In this document: positions 25,896 to 35,127 of the stretch, one piece after another | How positions within the stretch are numbered: position 1 is the first letter of the stretch | Layout: every line of letters begins with the position of its first letter | Origin: Modestobacter sp. DSM 44400 | GTDB lineage: Bacteria > Actinomycetota > Actinomycetes > Mycobacteriales > Geodermatophilaceae | DNA: 64,000 nt | Direction: 5' to 3' | NCBI RefSeq assembly: GCF_900107175.1 | Contig: NZ_FNOZ01000023.1 | Location: 1 to 64,000, forward strand | Notes under the pieces: model-generated | Told to the model about the DNA's origin: nothing | Seen by the model: the letters and a program-made list of their open reading frames with translations, nothing else | Databases searched by the model: none | Program-made: the position numbers and the translations under genes

Positions 25896-26690
25896 ATGAC
25901 CACGAGTGACGACGATCTCGATCCCGACCTGGTGGCGGTGACCCGGGGCACCGACGCCGCCGCCGCACTGACCCGGCCACCGGGCCTGGACCGGGAACGC
26001 ATCCTGTGGACCGCCGTCGAGTTCATCGACCGGCACGGACTGGCCGCGCTCACCATGCGCCGCCTCGGCGCCCAGCTCGGCGTGGAGGCGATGGCTCTGT
26101 ACCGCTACGTCCCCGGCCGCGAGGACCTGCTCGACGGCGTGGTGGACAGCGTCGTGGAGACCCTGTTCGACAACGAGGATGGCGACGACCTCTACATCGA
26201 GGACCACAGCGGCTGGCAGGACTACCTCATGAAGCTGGCGCACGGCGTGCGGCGTATCGCCCTCGCCCACCCGTCGGTCTTTCCGCTCGTCGCCAGCCGG
26301 CCACCGGCCGCCCCGTGGGTGCGCCCGCCGTTGCGCAGCCTGCGGTTGGTCGAGTCCTTCCTCGGCACCCTGACCGACAGCGGCTTCTCCGACCAGGCCG
26401 CCGTGGCCGCCTACCGCGCCTACTCCAGCTTCCTGTTAGGGCACCTGCTGCTGGAGGTCACCCAGCTCGGCGCGCAGGTGAGCCTGCTCGACCAGCCCGA
26501 GGGTGACCCGAAGGCACAGGCGGCCACCGACCTCGACAGGCACCCGAACCTGCTGCGCACCGAGCCGCTGTTGTCGCAGAACAAGTCGGCGGCCGAGTTC
26601 GAGGAGGCGCTGGAGAACCTGCTGGACCGGCTGACCGGGGTGCTCCACGAGGCCAAGAACTCCGACGACGGATCGGTCATGGACCTGTAG
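25896..26690 (+). CDS. TetR/AcrR-family regulator with TetR_C domain
   Basis: A 264-residue repressor. A disordered N-terminal 30 residues are followed by the HTH (ILWTAVEFIDRHGLAALTMRRLGAQLGVEAMALYRYVPGRED; only landmarks quoted: TMRRLGAQLGV, ALYRYV). The TetR_C-type ligand domain (about 90-250) has IALAHPSVFPLVASRP and SSFLLGHLLLE. ATG at 25896. It probably regulates the divergent stress gene and itself. Confidence 0.88.
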   Translation: MTTSDDDLDPDLVAVTRGTDAAAALTRPPGLDRERILWTAVEFIDRHGLAALTMRRLGAQLGVEAMALYRYVPGREDLLDGVVDSVVETLFDNEDGDDLYIEDHSGWQDYLMKLAHGVRRIALAHPSVFPLVASRPPAAPWVRPPLRSLRLVESFLGTLTDSGFSDQAAVAAYRAYSSFLLGHLLLEVTQLGAQVSLLDQPEGDPKAQAATDLDRHPNLLRTEPLLSQNKSAAEFEEALENLLDRLTGVLHEAKNSDDGSVMDL

Positions 26691-26747
26691 GAGGCACCCC
26701 GCCGGATCGGCCACGGTCCGATGGCGCAGGAATTGTCGCCGCGGGCA

Positions 26748-26773
26748 GTTTACGGCGTAAACGAGACGGGCAC
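26748..26773 (+). promoter_or_regulatory. candidate SigB-like promoter and GTTTAC-GGC-GTAAAC inverted repeat
   Basis: GTTT at 26748 and GGGCAC at 26768-26773 resemble the GTTT / GGGTAT boxes of stress (SigB-type) promoters with 16 bases between. The -35 side is also one arm of a perfect inverted repeat 26748-26762. The gene downstream encodes a stress-type PRC-barrel/DUF2382 protein. Confidence 0.35.
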
Positions 26774-26848
26774 CCAGGCCTTCGGCGAGGGACGGCGCAC
26801 CGGCGCGGTCCCCTCCGACCAGCCGACCCAGTTCCGGAGGACACGCGC

Positions 26849-27655
26849 ATGATCACGACCCAGGACGTCAACCGCATCATCGGCACCAACGCCGTCGACA
26901 GCGACGGCAGCAAGCTCGGCAAGATCGGCCAGGTGTACCTGGACGACCAGACCGGTCGCCCGGAGTGGGCCACCGTCAGCACCGGCATGTTCGGCACCCA
27001 GGAGAGCTTCGTGCCCCTGGCCGAGGCCGAGATCGCCGGCGACAGCCTGCGCGTCCCCTACGACAAGGCGCGCGTCAAGGACGCGCCCCGCGTCGACGCC
27101 GAGCAGGGCCACCTCTCCCCCGAGGAGGAGGCCGAGCTCTACCGCTACTACGGCGTCACCGGCCAGACCTCGGGCGTGGACACCGACACCACCGCCGGGT
27201 ACGTCGACACGACCACCACCGACACCAACCGGCACGGGACCGTCGGCCACGACACCTCCGGGCCCACCACCGACGACGCGATGACGCGCTCGGAAGAGCA
27301 GCTCCGCGTCGGCACCCAGCGGGTCGAGGCCGGTACGGCCCGGCTGCGCAAGTACGTCGTCGAGGAGCAGGTCAGCCAGACGGTGCCCGTCTCCCACGAG
27401 GAGGTGCGCATCGAGCGCGAGCCCATCACCGATGCCACCGTCGGCGACGCCCTGTCCGGCCCGGCCATCTCCGAGGAGGAGCACGAGGTCGTCCTGCACG
27501 CCGAGCGCCCGGTCGTGGCCAAGGAGGCCGTGCCGGTCGAGCGCGTGCGGCTGGACGTCGACACGGTCGTCGACCAGGAGACCGTCACCGACACCGTGCG
27601 CAAGGAGCAGATCGAGGCCGACGGCGTCGACACCACCGGCACCAACCGCCGCTGA
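26849..27655 (+). CDS. PRC-barrel and DUF2382 (YsnF-like) stress-related protein
   Basis: A 268-residue protein. Residues 1-75 form a PRC-barrel (VDSDGSKLGKIGQVYLDDQTGRPEWATV in landmarks). A Thr/Asp-rich linker follows (about 110-150), then a C-terminal DUF2382 domain (EEQLRVGTQRVEAGTARLRK, VEEQVSQTVPVSHEEVRIER). These are general-stress proteins of actinobacteria, without a defined reaction. ATG at 26849. The next gene, a membrane protein, is 169 bases downstream and probably in the same stress set. Confidence 0.88.
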   Translation: MITTQDVNRIIGTNAVDSDGSKLGKIGQVYLDDQTGRPEWATVSTGMFGTQESFVPLAEAEIAGDSLRVPYDKARVKDAPRVDAEQGHLSPEEEAELYRYYGVTGQTSGVDTDTTAGYVDTTTTDTNRHGTVGHDTSGPTTDDAMTRSEEQLRVGTQRVEAGTARLRKYVVEEQVSQTVPVSHEEVRIEREPITDATVGDALSGPAISEEEHEVVLHAERPVVAKEAVPVERVRLDVDTVVDQETVTDTVRKEQIEADGVDTTGTNRR

Positions 27656-27764
27656 TCTCCCCCGGCGCCGCGACCGCGACGCCGCCGCATCACCGGACCA
27701 GCCGGCCCCCGTCGCCACACCGACCGGGGCCGGCTTGCCCGGGCCGGCGCGCACGGCCTCCGCC

Positions 27765-27796
27765 CGCCCGGCGCCCCTCCCGCCCGGCGCCCCTCC
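27765..27796. repeat. two tandem copies of a 16-base repeat
   Basis: CGCCCGGCGCCCCTCC occurs twice in tandem (27765-27780 and 27781-27796) just before the membrane-protein gene, in its 5' leader. It changes spacing but no known site. Confidence 0.7.
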
Positions 27797-27824
27797 CGCA
27801 ATGACATCCCAGGAGCACACCCTC

Positions 27825-28451
27825 ATGGCCAGCAGCGTCCCGTCGGACGACGACCGCACCCTCACCACCTCCCAGGCCGGTGCCCGCGCCTCGCGCGGCC
27901 CGGGCCGCGACGCCGTCGCCGCCCAGCACGACCGCTTCGGCGGCATCAAGTGGGGCGCGGCCTTCTTCGGCTGGCTGTCGGCCAACGGCCTCGCCGTCCT
28001 GCTCATCGCGCTGATCTCCGCTGCCGGGGTGGCCATCGGCCTGACCCAGGGCGTGCCCTCGGCCGGCGAGGCCACCTCGAACGCCGGCGGCATCGGCATC
28101 GGCGGCGGCATCGCGCTGCTCGTCGTGCTCTTCCTCGCCTACCTGGCCGGTGGCTACGTCGCCGGCCGGATGGCCCGCTTCGACGGCATCCGCCAGGGCA
28201 TCGCCGTGTGGGTCATCGGCCTGGTCATCGTGATCATCCTGGCCGTGCTCGGCGTCGTCTTCGGCTCGAAGTACAACGTGCTCTCCCAGCTGAACCTGCC
28301 GCGCATCCCGGTCGACGAGGGCACCGCCACCACCGCCGGCATCATCGCCCTGGTCGCCGTCCTGCTGGTCACGCTGATCGGCGCAATTCTCGGTGGCAAG
28401 CTCGGCGACCGGTTCCACCGCAAGGTCGACCGCGCGGGCTTCGACGTCTGA
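27825..28451 (+). CDS. four-helix integral membrane protein, function unknown
   Basis: A 208-residue protein: 40 polar residues, then four membrane helices (WGAAFFGWLSANGLAVLLIA, GGIALLVVLFLAYLAGGYVA, AVWVIGLVIVIILAVLGVVF, GIIALVAVLLVTLIGAILGG). The GGYVAGRMARFDG loop and C-terminal GGKLGDRFHRK are common to actinobacterial membrane proteins found beside PRC-barrel/DUF2382 genes. Start ATG 27825 with AGGAG nine bases upstream; an ATG at 27801 is possible. Confidence 0.78.
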   Translation: MASSVPSDDDRTLTTSQAGARASRGPGRDAVAAQHDRFGGIKWGAAFFGWLSANGLAVLLIALISAAGVAIGLTQGVPSAGEATSNAGGIGIGGGIALLVVLFLAYLAGGYVAGRMARFDGIRQGIAVWVIGLVIVIILAVLGVVFGSKYNVLSQLNLPRIPVDEGTATTAGIIALVAVLLVTLIGAILGGKLGDRFHRKVDRAGFDV

Positions 28452-28476
28452 GTCCCCCGCACCACCGCGCAGTACC

Positions 28477-28522
28477 TGTACCGCCGTCGCTGGCCGGGAG
28501 TATGGCCAGCGACGGCGGTACA
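28477..28522 (+). terminator. strong hairpin terminator
   Basis: A 19-base perfect stem (28477-28495 with 28504-28522) and an eight-base loop, 25 bases past the membrane-protein stop. Confidence 0.8.
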
Positions 28523-28540
28523 GCTGCGTCCGGGGCCGGC

Positions 28541-28576
28541 CCCGCGCGGCCGAAGTGGCCACTTCGGCCGCGCGGG
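28541..28576. terminator. 36-base perfect palindrome centred on GTGGCCAC
   Basis: Two 18-base arms meet with no spacer at 28558/28559, 18 bases after the preceding hairpin. It can form a cruciform or hairpin and may be a second terminator, or a member of a repeated intergenic element (see finding on TGGCCA-centred hairpins). Confidence 0.65.
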
Positions 28577-28683
28577 GGCCGGGTCGCACGGGGCGGGTGT
28601 GACGCCTGGGCCGGTGCGGTGCACGATCGGTGCTGAGGCGCGGATTGCCTACAGTTCGCCGCCCGGCTGCCGAACCTCCCCCC

Positions 28684-28914
28684 ATGGGGTTCACCTACCG
28701 CACGGCCCGCGCCGTGATGATGGTCGGGTCCATGACGGCCGCGGGCGGCCCCACGCCGCGGCTGATCGGTCCGGCCCACGCGACGATCGGCACGACGGTG
28801 CGCAAGGCACTGTGCGGCGCCTACGTCGCCCGCGACGAGGACGTCGCCTGGCCACCGGGGGCGACCGTGGTCGACTCGCTCTGCCCGATGTGCAGCGAGC
28901 TCGCCCTGCTCTGA
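28684..28914 (+). CDS. small conserved-looking protein with CxxC motif
   Basis: A 76-residue protein: MGFTYRTARAV ... RKALCGAYVARDEDVAWPP ... SLCPMCSELALL. The single Cys and the CPMC pair could bind zinc. The start ATG 28684 lies in a CCCCATGG context. No family recognised. The next gene, on the same strand, is the large helicase 132 bases on. Confidence 0.55.
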   Translation: MGFTYRTARAVMMVGSMTAAGGPTPRLIGPAHATIGTTVRKALCGAYVARDEDVAWPPGATVVDSLCPMCSELALL

Positions 28915-29046
28915 GCCAGGGCGCCGACCCCGCCCGGCGCGGTCGCGGAGAGCTCGCCAACCCCCTCGGGCACCAGCAGTCACAGGCACCTCGGGCGTCC
29001 GCCCAGCCTGCCGGGAACGGTTCGTCCGTGCCGGTACACAAGGAGC

Positions 29047-32000
29047 ATGGGCGACACCGCTGACCTGCAGCCGAGCACCGGCACGACCGCGCCGGCCGGG
29101 GTCTCGATCGAGCTGACGGCCATCCCGGTGCTGAGTTCCGCGCTGGCGCACAGCGCCGTGCCGGTCGTCTCCCGCCTCGCTCTCACCAGTGACGCAGACG
29201 TGCGCGGCGCCGTCGTCCGGCTCACCGTGACCGACGCCCAAGGGCCGATCGGCGAGCCGGTGGAAGTGCTCATCGACCTCACGGCGGGCCGGACGACGGT
29301 GCGCGGGGACGTCGGGCTCACCCTCGACCCGGCCGCGATGCGCGCCGTTCCGGAGCGCCGCCCGGGCTGGGTCCGGGTCGAGGTCACCGCGGACGGCCGG
29401 CTGCTGGGCCGGCGCCGGGTTCCGGTGCACGTGCTCGCCGCCGGCCAGTGGCTGGCCACCCCGGCGCCGTTGGCGCTGGAGATGCTCGCCGCCCATGTCC
29501 AGCCCGCGCACCCCGCGGTGCGTGTCCTGCTCGACGACGCCGCCGGCCTGCTCGAGGAGCGCACCGGCAACGCCAGCACCGAAGGCTCCGCTGCCGGTCC
29601 CGCGCGGGTGGATCAGATCGTCGCCGCCCTCGCCGAGGCGCTGCGCCGCCGCGCCGTCCGGCACAGCGCGGCGCCGGCCAGCTGGGCCGACATCGGCCAG
29701 CTCGTCCGCACCCCCGGCGAGGTCCTGGACGGGCGCGTCGGCACCTGCCTGGACACCGTGGTGACCCTCGCCTCGGCCTGCGAGCGGGCCGGCATCCGGA
29801 CGCTGCTGTGGCTGGTGGAGTCCTCGGGCACCGGCCGGGACGGTGAGAGCGCCGCGTTCCTCGGCTACTGGCGTGAGGAGCGCAACGCCGACTGCGCGGC
29901 CACCACCACCACCACCGACGTCGCGGCGCTGGTGAACTCCGTCGACCTCGGCCGGATTCGGCTGGTGGAGACCACGCTGCTCACCGACCGCGGCTGCCCC
30001 GGCGTGGACCTGCACCGCCCGCCGTACGCCGCCTGGCTGACCGGCGACCTCGGCCGGGTCCTCGGGGTCACCGACGTGCACCGCGCCCGTACCCAGGGCA
30101 TCCGGCCGCTGCCGACGCCGGACGCCGACGGCAGCCCGGACATCGTGGAGCAGCGGACGGCGCGCCTGCCGGCGTGGCAGGACGTGCTGCTGGACCTGAG
30201 CCCGCGCAACCGGCTGATCGACTTCCCCGAGCGCGCCGGCCTGGCGCTGACCGTGCCGCCGGACGCGCTGGCCGTTCTCGGGCGGCTCCTGCACACCGGC
30301 GCCCCGGTGACCCTGCTGCCCGGCGACCGGATGTGCGTCCCCGCCCGGGAGCGTGGGGTGCGCTCAGCCCGCGACCTGCCGGCCGAGCAGCTGACCGAGC
30401 TGCTGGCCACCCGCCGGACGGTGCACTCCGACGTCCCGGACGCCGGCCACCTCCCCCGGCTGCGCGGTCTGGCGCACCAGGCCCGGACGGGCGCCGAGGA
30501 GACCGGGGCCAACGACCTGTTCCTGGCCCTGGGCTCGCTGGCCTGGGCGCTGGACGGCCGCCCCGTGCGCTCGCCGCTGGTGCTGGTGCCCGTCGTCCTC
30601 ACCCCGACCTCCCGGAACGGTGGCTACCGCCTCGGCCTGGACGAGTCCGGCACGAGCACACCCAACGGGTGCCTGCTGGAGCTGCTCCGCCGGCGGCACG
30701 GGCTGACCGTGCCCGGCATGGCGACCCCCGGTGAGGACGGGGTCGGCATCGACCTGGACGCCGCCCTCGCCGCACTGCGGACGGCGCTGGCCGAGCACGG
30801 GCTGCCCTTCCGGGTGGAGCCGACCGCCGAGCTGGCCGTCCTGCCGTTCGCGGCGTACCGGCGGTGGAGGGACCTCGACGAGCACGGCACCGAGCTCGCG
30901 GCGGGCCCGCTGGTCGCCGCCCTGGCACATGCCCCGGACCAGCCGTTCACCGACCCGGCTGCCGGCACTGCCGACCCGACGGAGCTCGACGAGCTCGCCG
31001 CCCGGTGCCCGCTCCCGGCCGACGCCGCGCAGCTGCGCGCGCTGGCCGAGGCCGGCGCCGGCCGGACCTTCGTGCTGGAGGGCGCGCCCGGCACCGGCAA
31101 GTCCCACACCATCACCAACCTGCTCGCCCGGGCCGTCGCCGACGGCAAGCGGGTGCTGTTCGTGGCCGGGAAGCGCACCGCCCTGGACGTCGTCGCCCGG
31201 CGGCTGGACGCCGTCGGCATGGGCCCGTTCGCCCTCGACCTGCACGGCGAGGGCAGCCGGCCGGCCGCGGTGCGCGCCCAGGTGCGGGCCGCGCTGGAGC
31301 ATGCCGTCGAGGCGGACGCCGCGGGTCTGGCCGCCGACACCGAGAGCCTGCGCACGGCCCGCCGCGAGCTCGCCCGATACGCCGACCAGCTGCACGCGGC
31401 CAACGGCGCCGGGCTCTCGTACTACTCCGCGCGCACCGGGGCGCTGGCCGCCGGGACCGACGTCCCGGCGCTGCCGATGCCGGCCGCGTTCGTCGCCGAC
31501 GCCACGCCCGAGACGATGACCGCGGTGCGCCGTGCCCTGGCGCTGCTGCCCGACATCGCCGACCTGGCCCGCCCGTCCACCGGGCACGCCTGGGCGTTCA
31601 TCGACACGATGCACGTCGACATCACCGCCGTGCAGCAGGCCGCGGTCTCGGTCGACCGGGCCGTCCGGGAGCTGCCCGGCGAGGGCGCGCTGGCCGCAGT
31701 GGTGCGTGCCGCCCGGACGCCGGAGCACCTGGAGGCGCTCGTGCACCTGCTCACCGGCCCGAAGGTCACCCTCGAGGTGCTCGACGAGGTTCGCACCGAG
31801 CGGTGGTCGGCGGCTGCGGCCACGGTCACCGCCGAGGTCGCCGCGCTGGTCGGGGCGACGCACCCCGGCTTCGACGTCGCCACCCCGGCCGCGCTCGGCC
31901 TGCCGCTGGGCCAGTTGTTCGTCGACGCCCAGGCCGCCGCCGCTGCTGGCTGGCTGCGTCGGCGAGCCCGGCTGGCCCCCGTCCGGACGGCGCTGGGCCC

Positions 32001-35000
32001 CACGCTGCGGCCCGGCGCGAAGGTCCGCCGCGCCGACGTCCCCGCACTGACCGCGGCGCTGCGCCGGGTGCAGGTCGCGGTGCGCACCGCCGCCCAGCGC
32101 GCCACCGCCGTCCCCGGCCTGCGGGTGCCGGCCACCTGGAACCCGTTTTTCGACAACGGCCGCTTCCTGCTCGAGGCGGAGGTGAGCTGGCTGCGCCGCG
32201 CGGCCGCCGCCGTGGACGGCGACACCGGGTTCGCCGGCGCGCTGCGCCGCTTCCTCTCCAGCGGCCCGGTGGCCGACGGAGCCGCCGCCGACCTGGTCGG
32301 CCGGCTCCGGAACGCACTGTCGGCGCTGATGACCGCCTGTTCGACCAGCTCCGCGCAGTGGGCTGCGTGGAGCGGCGACGGCTTCGTGCTGCGCTGGACG
32401 ATGACCCGCCCCGAGCGCGGCGTCGAGTACACCCATCCCGTGTCGCTGCGCCGCTGGGTGAGCCTGCTGGACACCCTCGAGCCGCTCCGCGACGCCGGCC
32501 TGGTCGAGGCGCGGCGGGCCCTGCTGTCCGGGGTGATCCAAGCCGAGGACGCGGTGCGGGCCTTCGACCGGGGTCTGGCCGACGTCTCCGGCACCGAGCG
32601 CCGCGACGCCACCGGGCTGAGCGCCTTCGACGGCCGTCGGCACCAGGCGGCGGTCGCCCGGTTCACCGCCGCGTCCCGCGCCGTCCGCCGGCACCTGGTC
32701 GCCGCGCTGCCGGCGGGCGTGCTCGCCGACCGGCCGGTCGCCGGCCAGCAGGTCGCCGCGCTGCAGCGCGAGCTGGACCGCGGCGGGCTGGGCGTGCGTG
32801 GCCTGCTGGCCGCCCACGGCGAGCTGATCACCGCGGTGACGCCGTGCGTGCTGGCCGGCCCGGACGACGTCGCCCGCTTCCTTCCCGCCGTCCGCGGGCT
32901 GTTCGACCTCGTGGTCATCGACGAGGCCTCGCAGCTCCGGGTCGCCGACGCCGTCGGCGCGCTGGGTCGGGCGAGCGCCGCGGTCGTGGTCGGGGACAGC
33001 CGGCAGCTGCCGCCGACGTGCTCCCCCGCACCGGCCGTCGCCGGGGAGCCGGCCGACGACGCCGGCGCGGTCGGCGACGAGGAGTCCGTCCTCGCCGCGT
33101 GCCTGCGGGCCGGCGTGCCGCGGCGGGAACTGACGTGGCACTACCGCAGCCAGGACGAGTCGTTGATCGCCTTCAGCAACGCCCGGTACTACCGCTCCCG
33201 GCTGTCGTCGTTCCCGGCGCCGGCGGCAGACGGCCCCTCGGCCCGCCCCGACGGGCACGGGGTGTCCCTGGTGCAGGTCGGCGGCACCTTCCACCGCACC
33301 GGCATGGCCCGGCTGTTGCGCACCAACCCGGTGGAGGCCTCCGCGGTGGTGTCAGAGGTGCTGCGCCGCTTCGACGCCTGCGCCGTCGGGCTGCCCTCGA
33401 TCGGCGTGGTCGCCTTCTCCACCGCGCAGCGGGCGCACATCGAGGACCTGCTCCGCGACTGCGGGGACGACCGGGTGCTCGAGGCGCTGGCGCGCACCGA
33501 CGGCGAGGGTCTGTTCGTCAAAGACCTGGAGAGCGTGCAGGGCGACGAGCGCGAGGTCGTGCTGCTCTCCACCGCCTTCAGCCCGGACGCCCGCGGCCGG
33601 CTGCCACTGGACTTCGGCCCGCTCAACCGGGCCGGTGGTGAGCGCCTGCTCAACGTGGCGGTCACCCGCGCGCGCCGTCAGGTGATCGTGTTCTCCTCCT
33701 TCGCGCCGGAGCAGCTGCGCGCCGAGGACACCGCGTCGACCGGCATCGCACACCTGCGCGCCTACCTCGACCTGGCCGGCCGCGGCGTGGACGCGCTGCC
33801 CCGCGCCGTCCGCCCGGCCGGGGCCGCCGACCGGCACCGTGAGGAGGTCGCCGCGGCGCTGCGCTCCCGCGGGCTGGTCGTGTGCACGGACGTCGGGCTG
33901 TCGGAGTTCCGCGTCGACCTGACCGTCGCCCGCGCCGCCGCGCCGGACGCCCCGGTGCTCGCCGTGCTGCTCGACGGCCCGGCCTGGGCCGCCCGCCGCA
34001 CCGTGGGTGACCGGGACGGGCTGCCCGTCGACGTGCTGTCCGGGCTGCTCGGGTGGCCGGCGGTCGAGCGGGTCTGGCTGCCGTCCTGGTTGACCGGCCG
34101 GAACGCGGTGCTCGACCGGCTGGTCGCCGCGGTGGAGGCCACTCCCCCGCCGCCGCCGGGTCCGGGTCTGCGCCGGCCGGTCCGCCGTCCGGCCGCCGCG
34201 ACGGCGCCGCGTTCGGCCCCGGCCCCGCGTCCGGCCTCGGAGCCGGCCTTCGTCGCTGCCCAGCCTTCCTCGGGGCCCATCCCGGTGCAGGGCCGGCCGC
34301 TGCAGCCGGCACGGTCGGTGCTGGCGTTCTCCGGCGCGCCGGCGACCACGGTCGCCGTCCCGGCGCTGTCGCTCGTGCCGGCGCTGGCGGCGCCGGTCCT
34401 CGCATCGGTTCCGGTGCCGGCGGCTGTGGAGCCGACCCCGGCCACGGTCCCGGAGCCGGTGGAGGCGCCGGCTGCCCGGGTCGCCCGGGTCCGGAAGCCC
34501 GCGCCCGTCGCGGCACCGCTGGACGACGAGCTGCCCTTCGTGGTGTGGACGCCGAAGCCGGCCGGGGACAGGAAGGTGCTCGACTCCCTCGCCGACGCCA
34601 AGGCGGCCCGCGCGGTGCGCCGGGTGCTGACCGCGGGCGTCAAGGCCGAGGGACCGGTGCACGTCGACCGGCTGGTGAAGGCCACCGCGGCGGCGTTCGG
34701 CCTGACCCGGGTGACCGCGGCCCGGCGGACGGCGCTGCTCGCGCTGCTGCCCGAGGGGGTCGTCACCGACGACGTCGCGTGGCCGGCCGACCTCGACCCG
34801 TCGTCCTGGCGCTTCTTCCGGCGTCAGGCCGCCAGCGGCGACCGGTCACTGGACCAGGTCGCCCCCGAGGAGATCGGCAACGCGATGGCCGGGCTCTGCC
34901 GGGCCCGCGGCGGGCTGGCCGCGGACGAGCTCTTCCTGCGCACGGTCGAGGTTTTCGGGCACCGGCGCCGCACGCCGGCGCTGCTGCCGGTGCTGGACGC

Positions 35001-35067
35001 CGCGCTGGTTGCGGCGGTGACGTCCGGCCGGCTCACCGAGGCCGCGGGCGGGCGCTTCACCACCTGA
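29047..35067 (+). CDS. giant SF1 helicase-nuclease: DUF4011, AAA_11/AAA_12 helicase, Vsr/DUF559-like nuclease, DUF3320
   Basis: A 2006-residue single polypeptide. In order: beta-rich N-terminus (1-130); transglutaminase-like segment with Cys234 in GTCLD; DUF4011 start LLDLSPRNRLIDF (about 380-392); Walker A GAPGTGKSHT at 679-688 (Lys685); Walker B DEAS at 1292-1295; SF1 motif V-like SVQGDEREVV at 1496; motif VI VTRARRQV from 1539; nuclease about 1598-1690 (TDVGLSEFRVDL, LAVLLDGPAW, GWPAVERVWLPSWL), which resembles the MTES_1575/DUF559/Vsr endonuclease group; Ala/Pro linker; DUF3320 about 1844-1910. It would unwind and cut DNA or RNA. Similar single-gene helicase-nucleases are regarded as candidate anti-phage proteins. 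ATG 29047. A decayed paralogue lies at 46461-51973. Confidence 0.88.
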   Translation: MGDTADLQPSTGTTAPAGVSIELTAIPVLSSALAHSAVPVVSRLALTSDADVRGAVVRLTVTDAQGPIGEPVEVLIDLTAGRTTVRGDVGLTLDPAAMRAVPERRPGWVRVEVTADGRLLGRRRVPVHVLAAGQWLATPAPLALEMLAAHVQPAHPAVRVLLDDAAGLLEERTGNASTEGSAAGPARVDQIVAALAEALRRRAVRHSAAPASWADIGQLVRTPGEVLDGRVGTCLDTVVTLASACERAGIRTLLWLVESSGTGRDGESAAFLGYWREERNADCAATTTTTDVAALVNSVDLGRIRLVETTLLTDRGCPGVDLHRPPYAAWLTGDLGRVLGVTDVHRARTQGIRPLPTPDADGSPDIVEQRTARLPAWQDVLLDLSPRNRLIDFPERAGLALTVPPDALAVLGRLLHTGAPVTLLPGDRMCVPARERGVRSARDLPAEQLTELLATRRTVHSDVPDAGHLPRLRGLAHQARTGAEETGANDLFLALGSLAWALDGRPVRSPLVLVPVVLTPTSRNGGYRLGLDESGTSTPNGCLLELLRRRHGLTVPGMATPGEDGVGIDLDAALAALRTALAEHGLPFRVEPTAELAVLPFAAYRRWRDLDEHGTELAAGPLVAALAHAPDQPFTDPAAGTADPTELDELAARCPLPADAAQLRALAEAGAGRTFVLEGAPGTGKSHTITNLLARAVADGKRVLFVAGKRTALDVVARRLDAVGMGPFALDLHGEGSRPAAVRAQVRAALEHAVEADAAGLAADTESLRTARRELARYADQLHAANGAGLSYYSARTGALAAGTDVPALPMPAAFVADATPETMTAVRRALALLPDIADLARPSTGHAWAFIDTMHVDITAVQQAAVSVDRAVRELPGEGALAAVVRAARTPEHLEALVHLLTGPKVTLEVLDEVRTERWSAAAATVTAEVAALVGATHPGFDVATPAALGLPLGQLFVDAQAAAAAGWLRRRARLAPVRTALGPTLRPGAKVRRADVPALTAALRRVQVAVRTAAQRATAVPGLRVPATWNPFFDNGRFLLEAEVSWLRRAAAAVDGDTGFAGALRRFLSSGPVADGAAADLVGRLRNALSALMTACSTSSAQWAAWSGDGFVLRWTMTRPERGVEYTHPVSLRRWVSLLDTLEPLRDAGLVEARRALLSGVIQAEDAVRAFDRGLADVSGTERRDATGLSAFDGRRHQAAVARFTAASRAVRRHLVAALPAGVLADRPVAGQQVAALQRELDRGGLGVRGLLAAHGELITAVTPCVLAGPDDVARFLPAVRGLFDLVVIDEASQLRVADAVGALGRASAAVVVGDSRQLPPTCSPAPAVAGEPADDAGAVGDEESVLAACLRAGVPRRELTWHYRSQDESLIAFSNARYYRSRLSSFPAPAADGPSARPDGHGVSLVQVGGTFHRTGMARLLRTNPVEASAVVSEVLRRFDACAVGLPSIGVVAFSTAQRAHIEDLLRDCGDDRVLEALARTDGEGLFVKDLESVQGDEREVVLLSTAFSPDARGRLPLDFGPLNRAGGERLLNVAVTRARRQVIVFSSFAPEQLRAEDTASTGIAHLRAYLDLAGRGVDALPRAVRPAGAADRHREEVAAALRSRGLVVCTDVGLSEFRVDLTVARAAAPDAPVLAVLLDGPAWAARRTVGDRDGLPVDVLSGLLGWPAVERVWLPSWLTGRNAVLDRLVAAVEATPPPPPGPGLRRPVRRPAAATAPRSAPAPRPASEPAFVAAQPSSGPIPVQGRPLQPARSVLAFSGAPATTVAVPALSLVPALAAPVLASVPVPAAVEPTPATVPEPVEAPAARVARVRKPAPVAAPLDDELPFVVWTPKPAGDRKVLDSLADAKAARAVRRVLTAGVKAEGPVHVDRLVKATAAAFGLTRVTAARRTALLALLPEGVVTDDVAWPADLDPSSWRFFRRQAASGDRSLDQVAPEEIGNAMAGLCRARGGLAADELFLRTVEVFGHRRRTPALLPVLDAALVAAVTSGRLTEAAGGRFTT

Positions 35068-35069
35068 GC

Positions 35070-35105
35070 CCGGACCGGCCATTGCGGCCACTGTGGCCGC
35101 TCCGG
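35070..35105 (+). terminator. hairpin terminator of the helicase gene, TGGCCGC type
   Basis: GCGGCCA-CTG-TGGCCGC (35084-35100) inside CCGGA ... TCCGG. It begins three bases past the stop codon at 35067. Confidence 0.6.
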
Positions 35106-35127
35106 GGATCACTCGTAGGGTCCGGCC

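Noticed and set aside
30364-33294. 976-residue open frame on the minus strand inside the helicase gene
   Set aside because: It is the antisense of a recognised helicase; its composition (His/Arg/Gly/Gln-rich) has no domain. GC-rich coding DNA often leaves such frames open.
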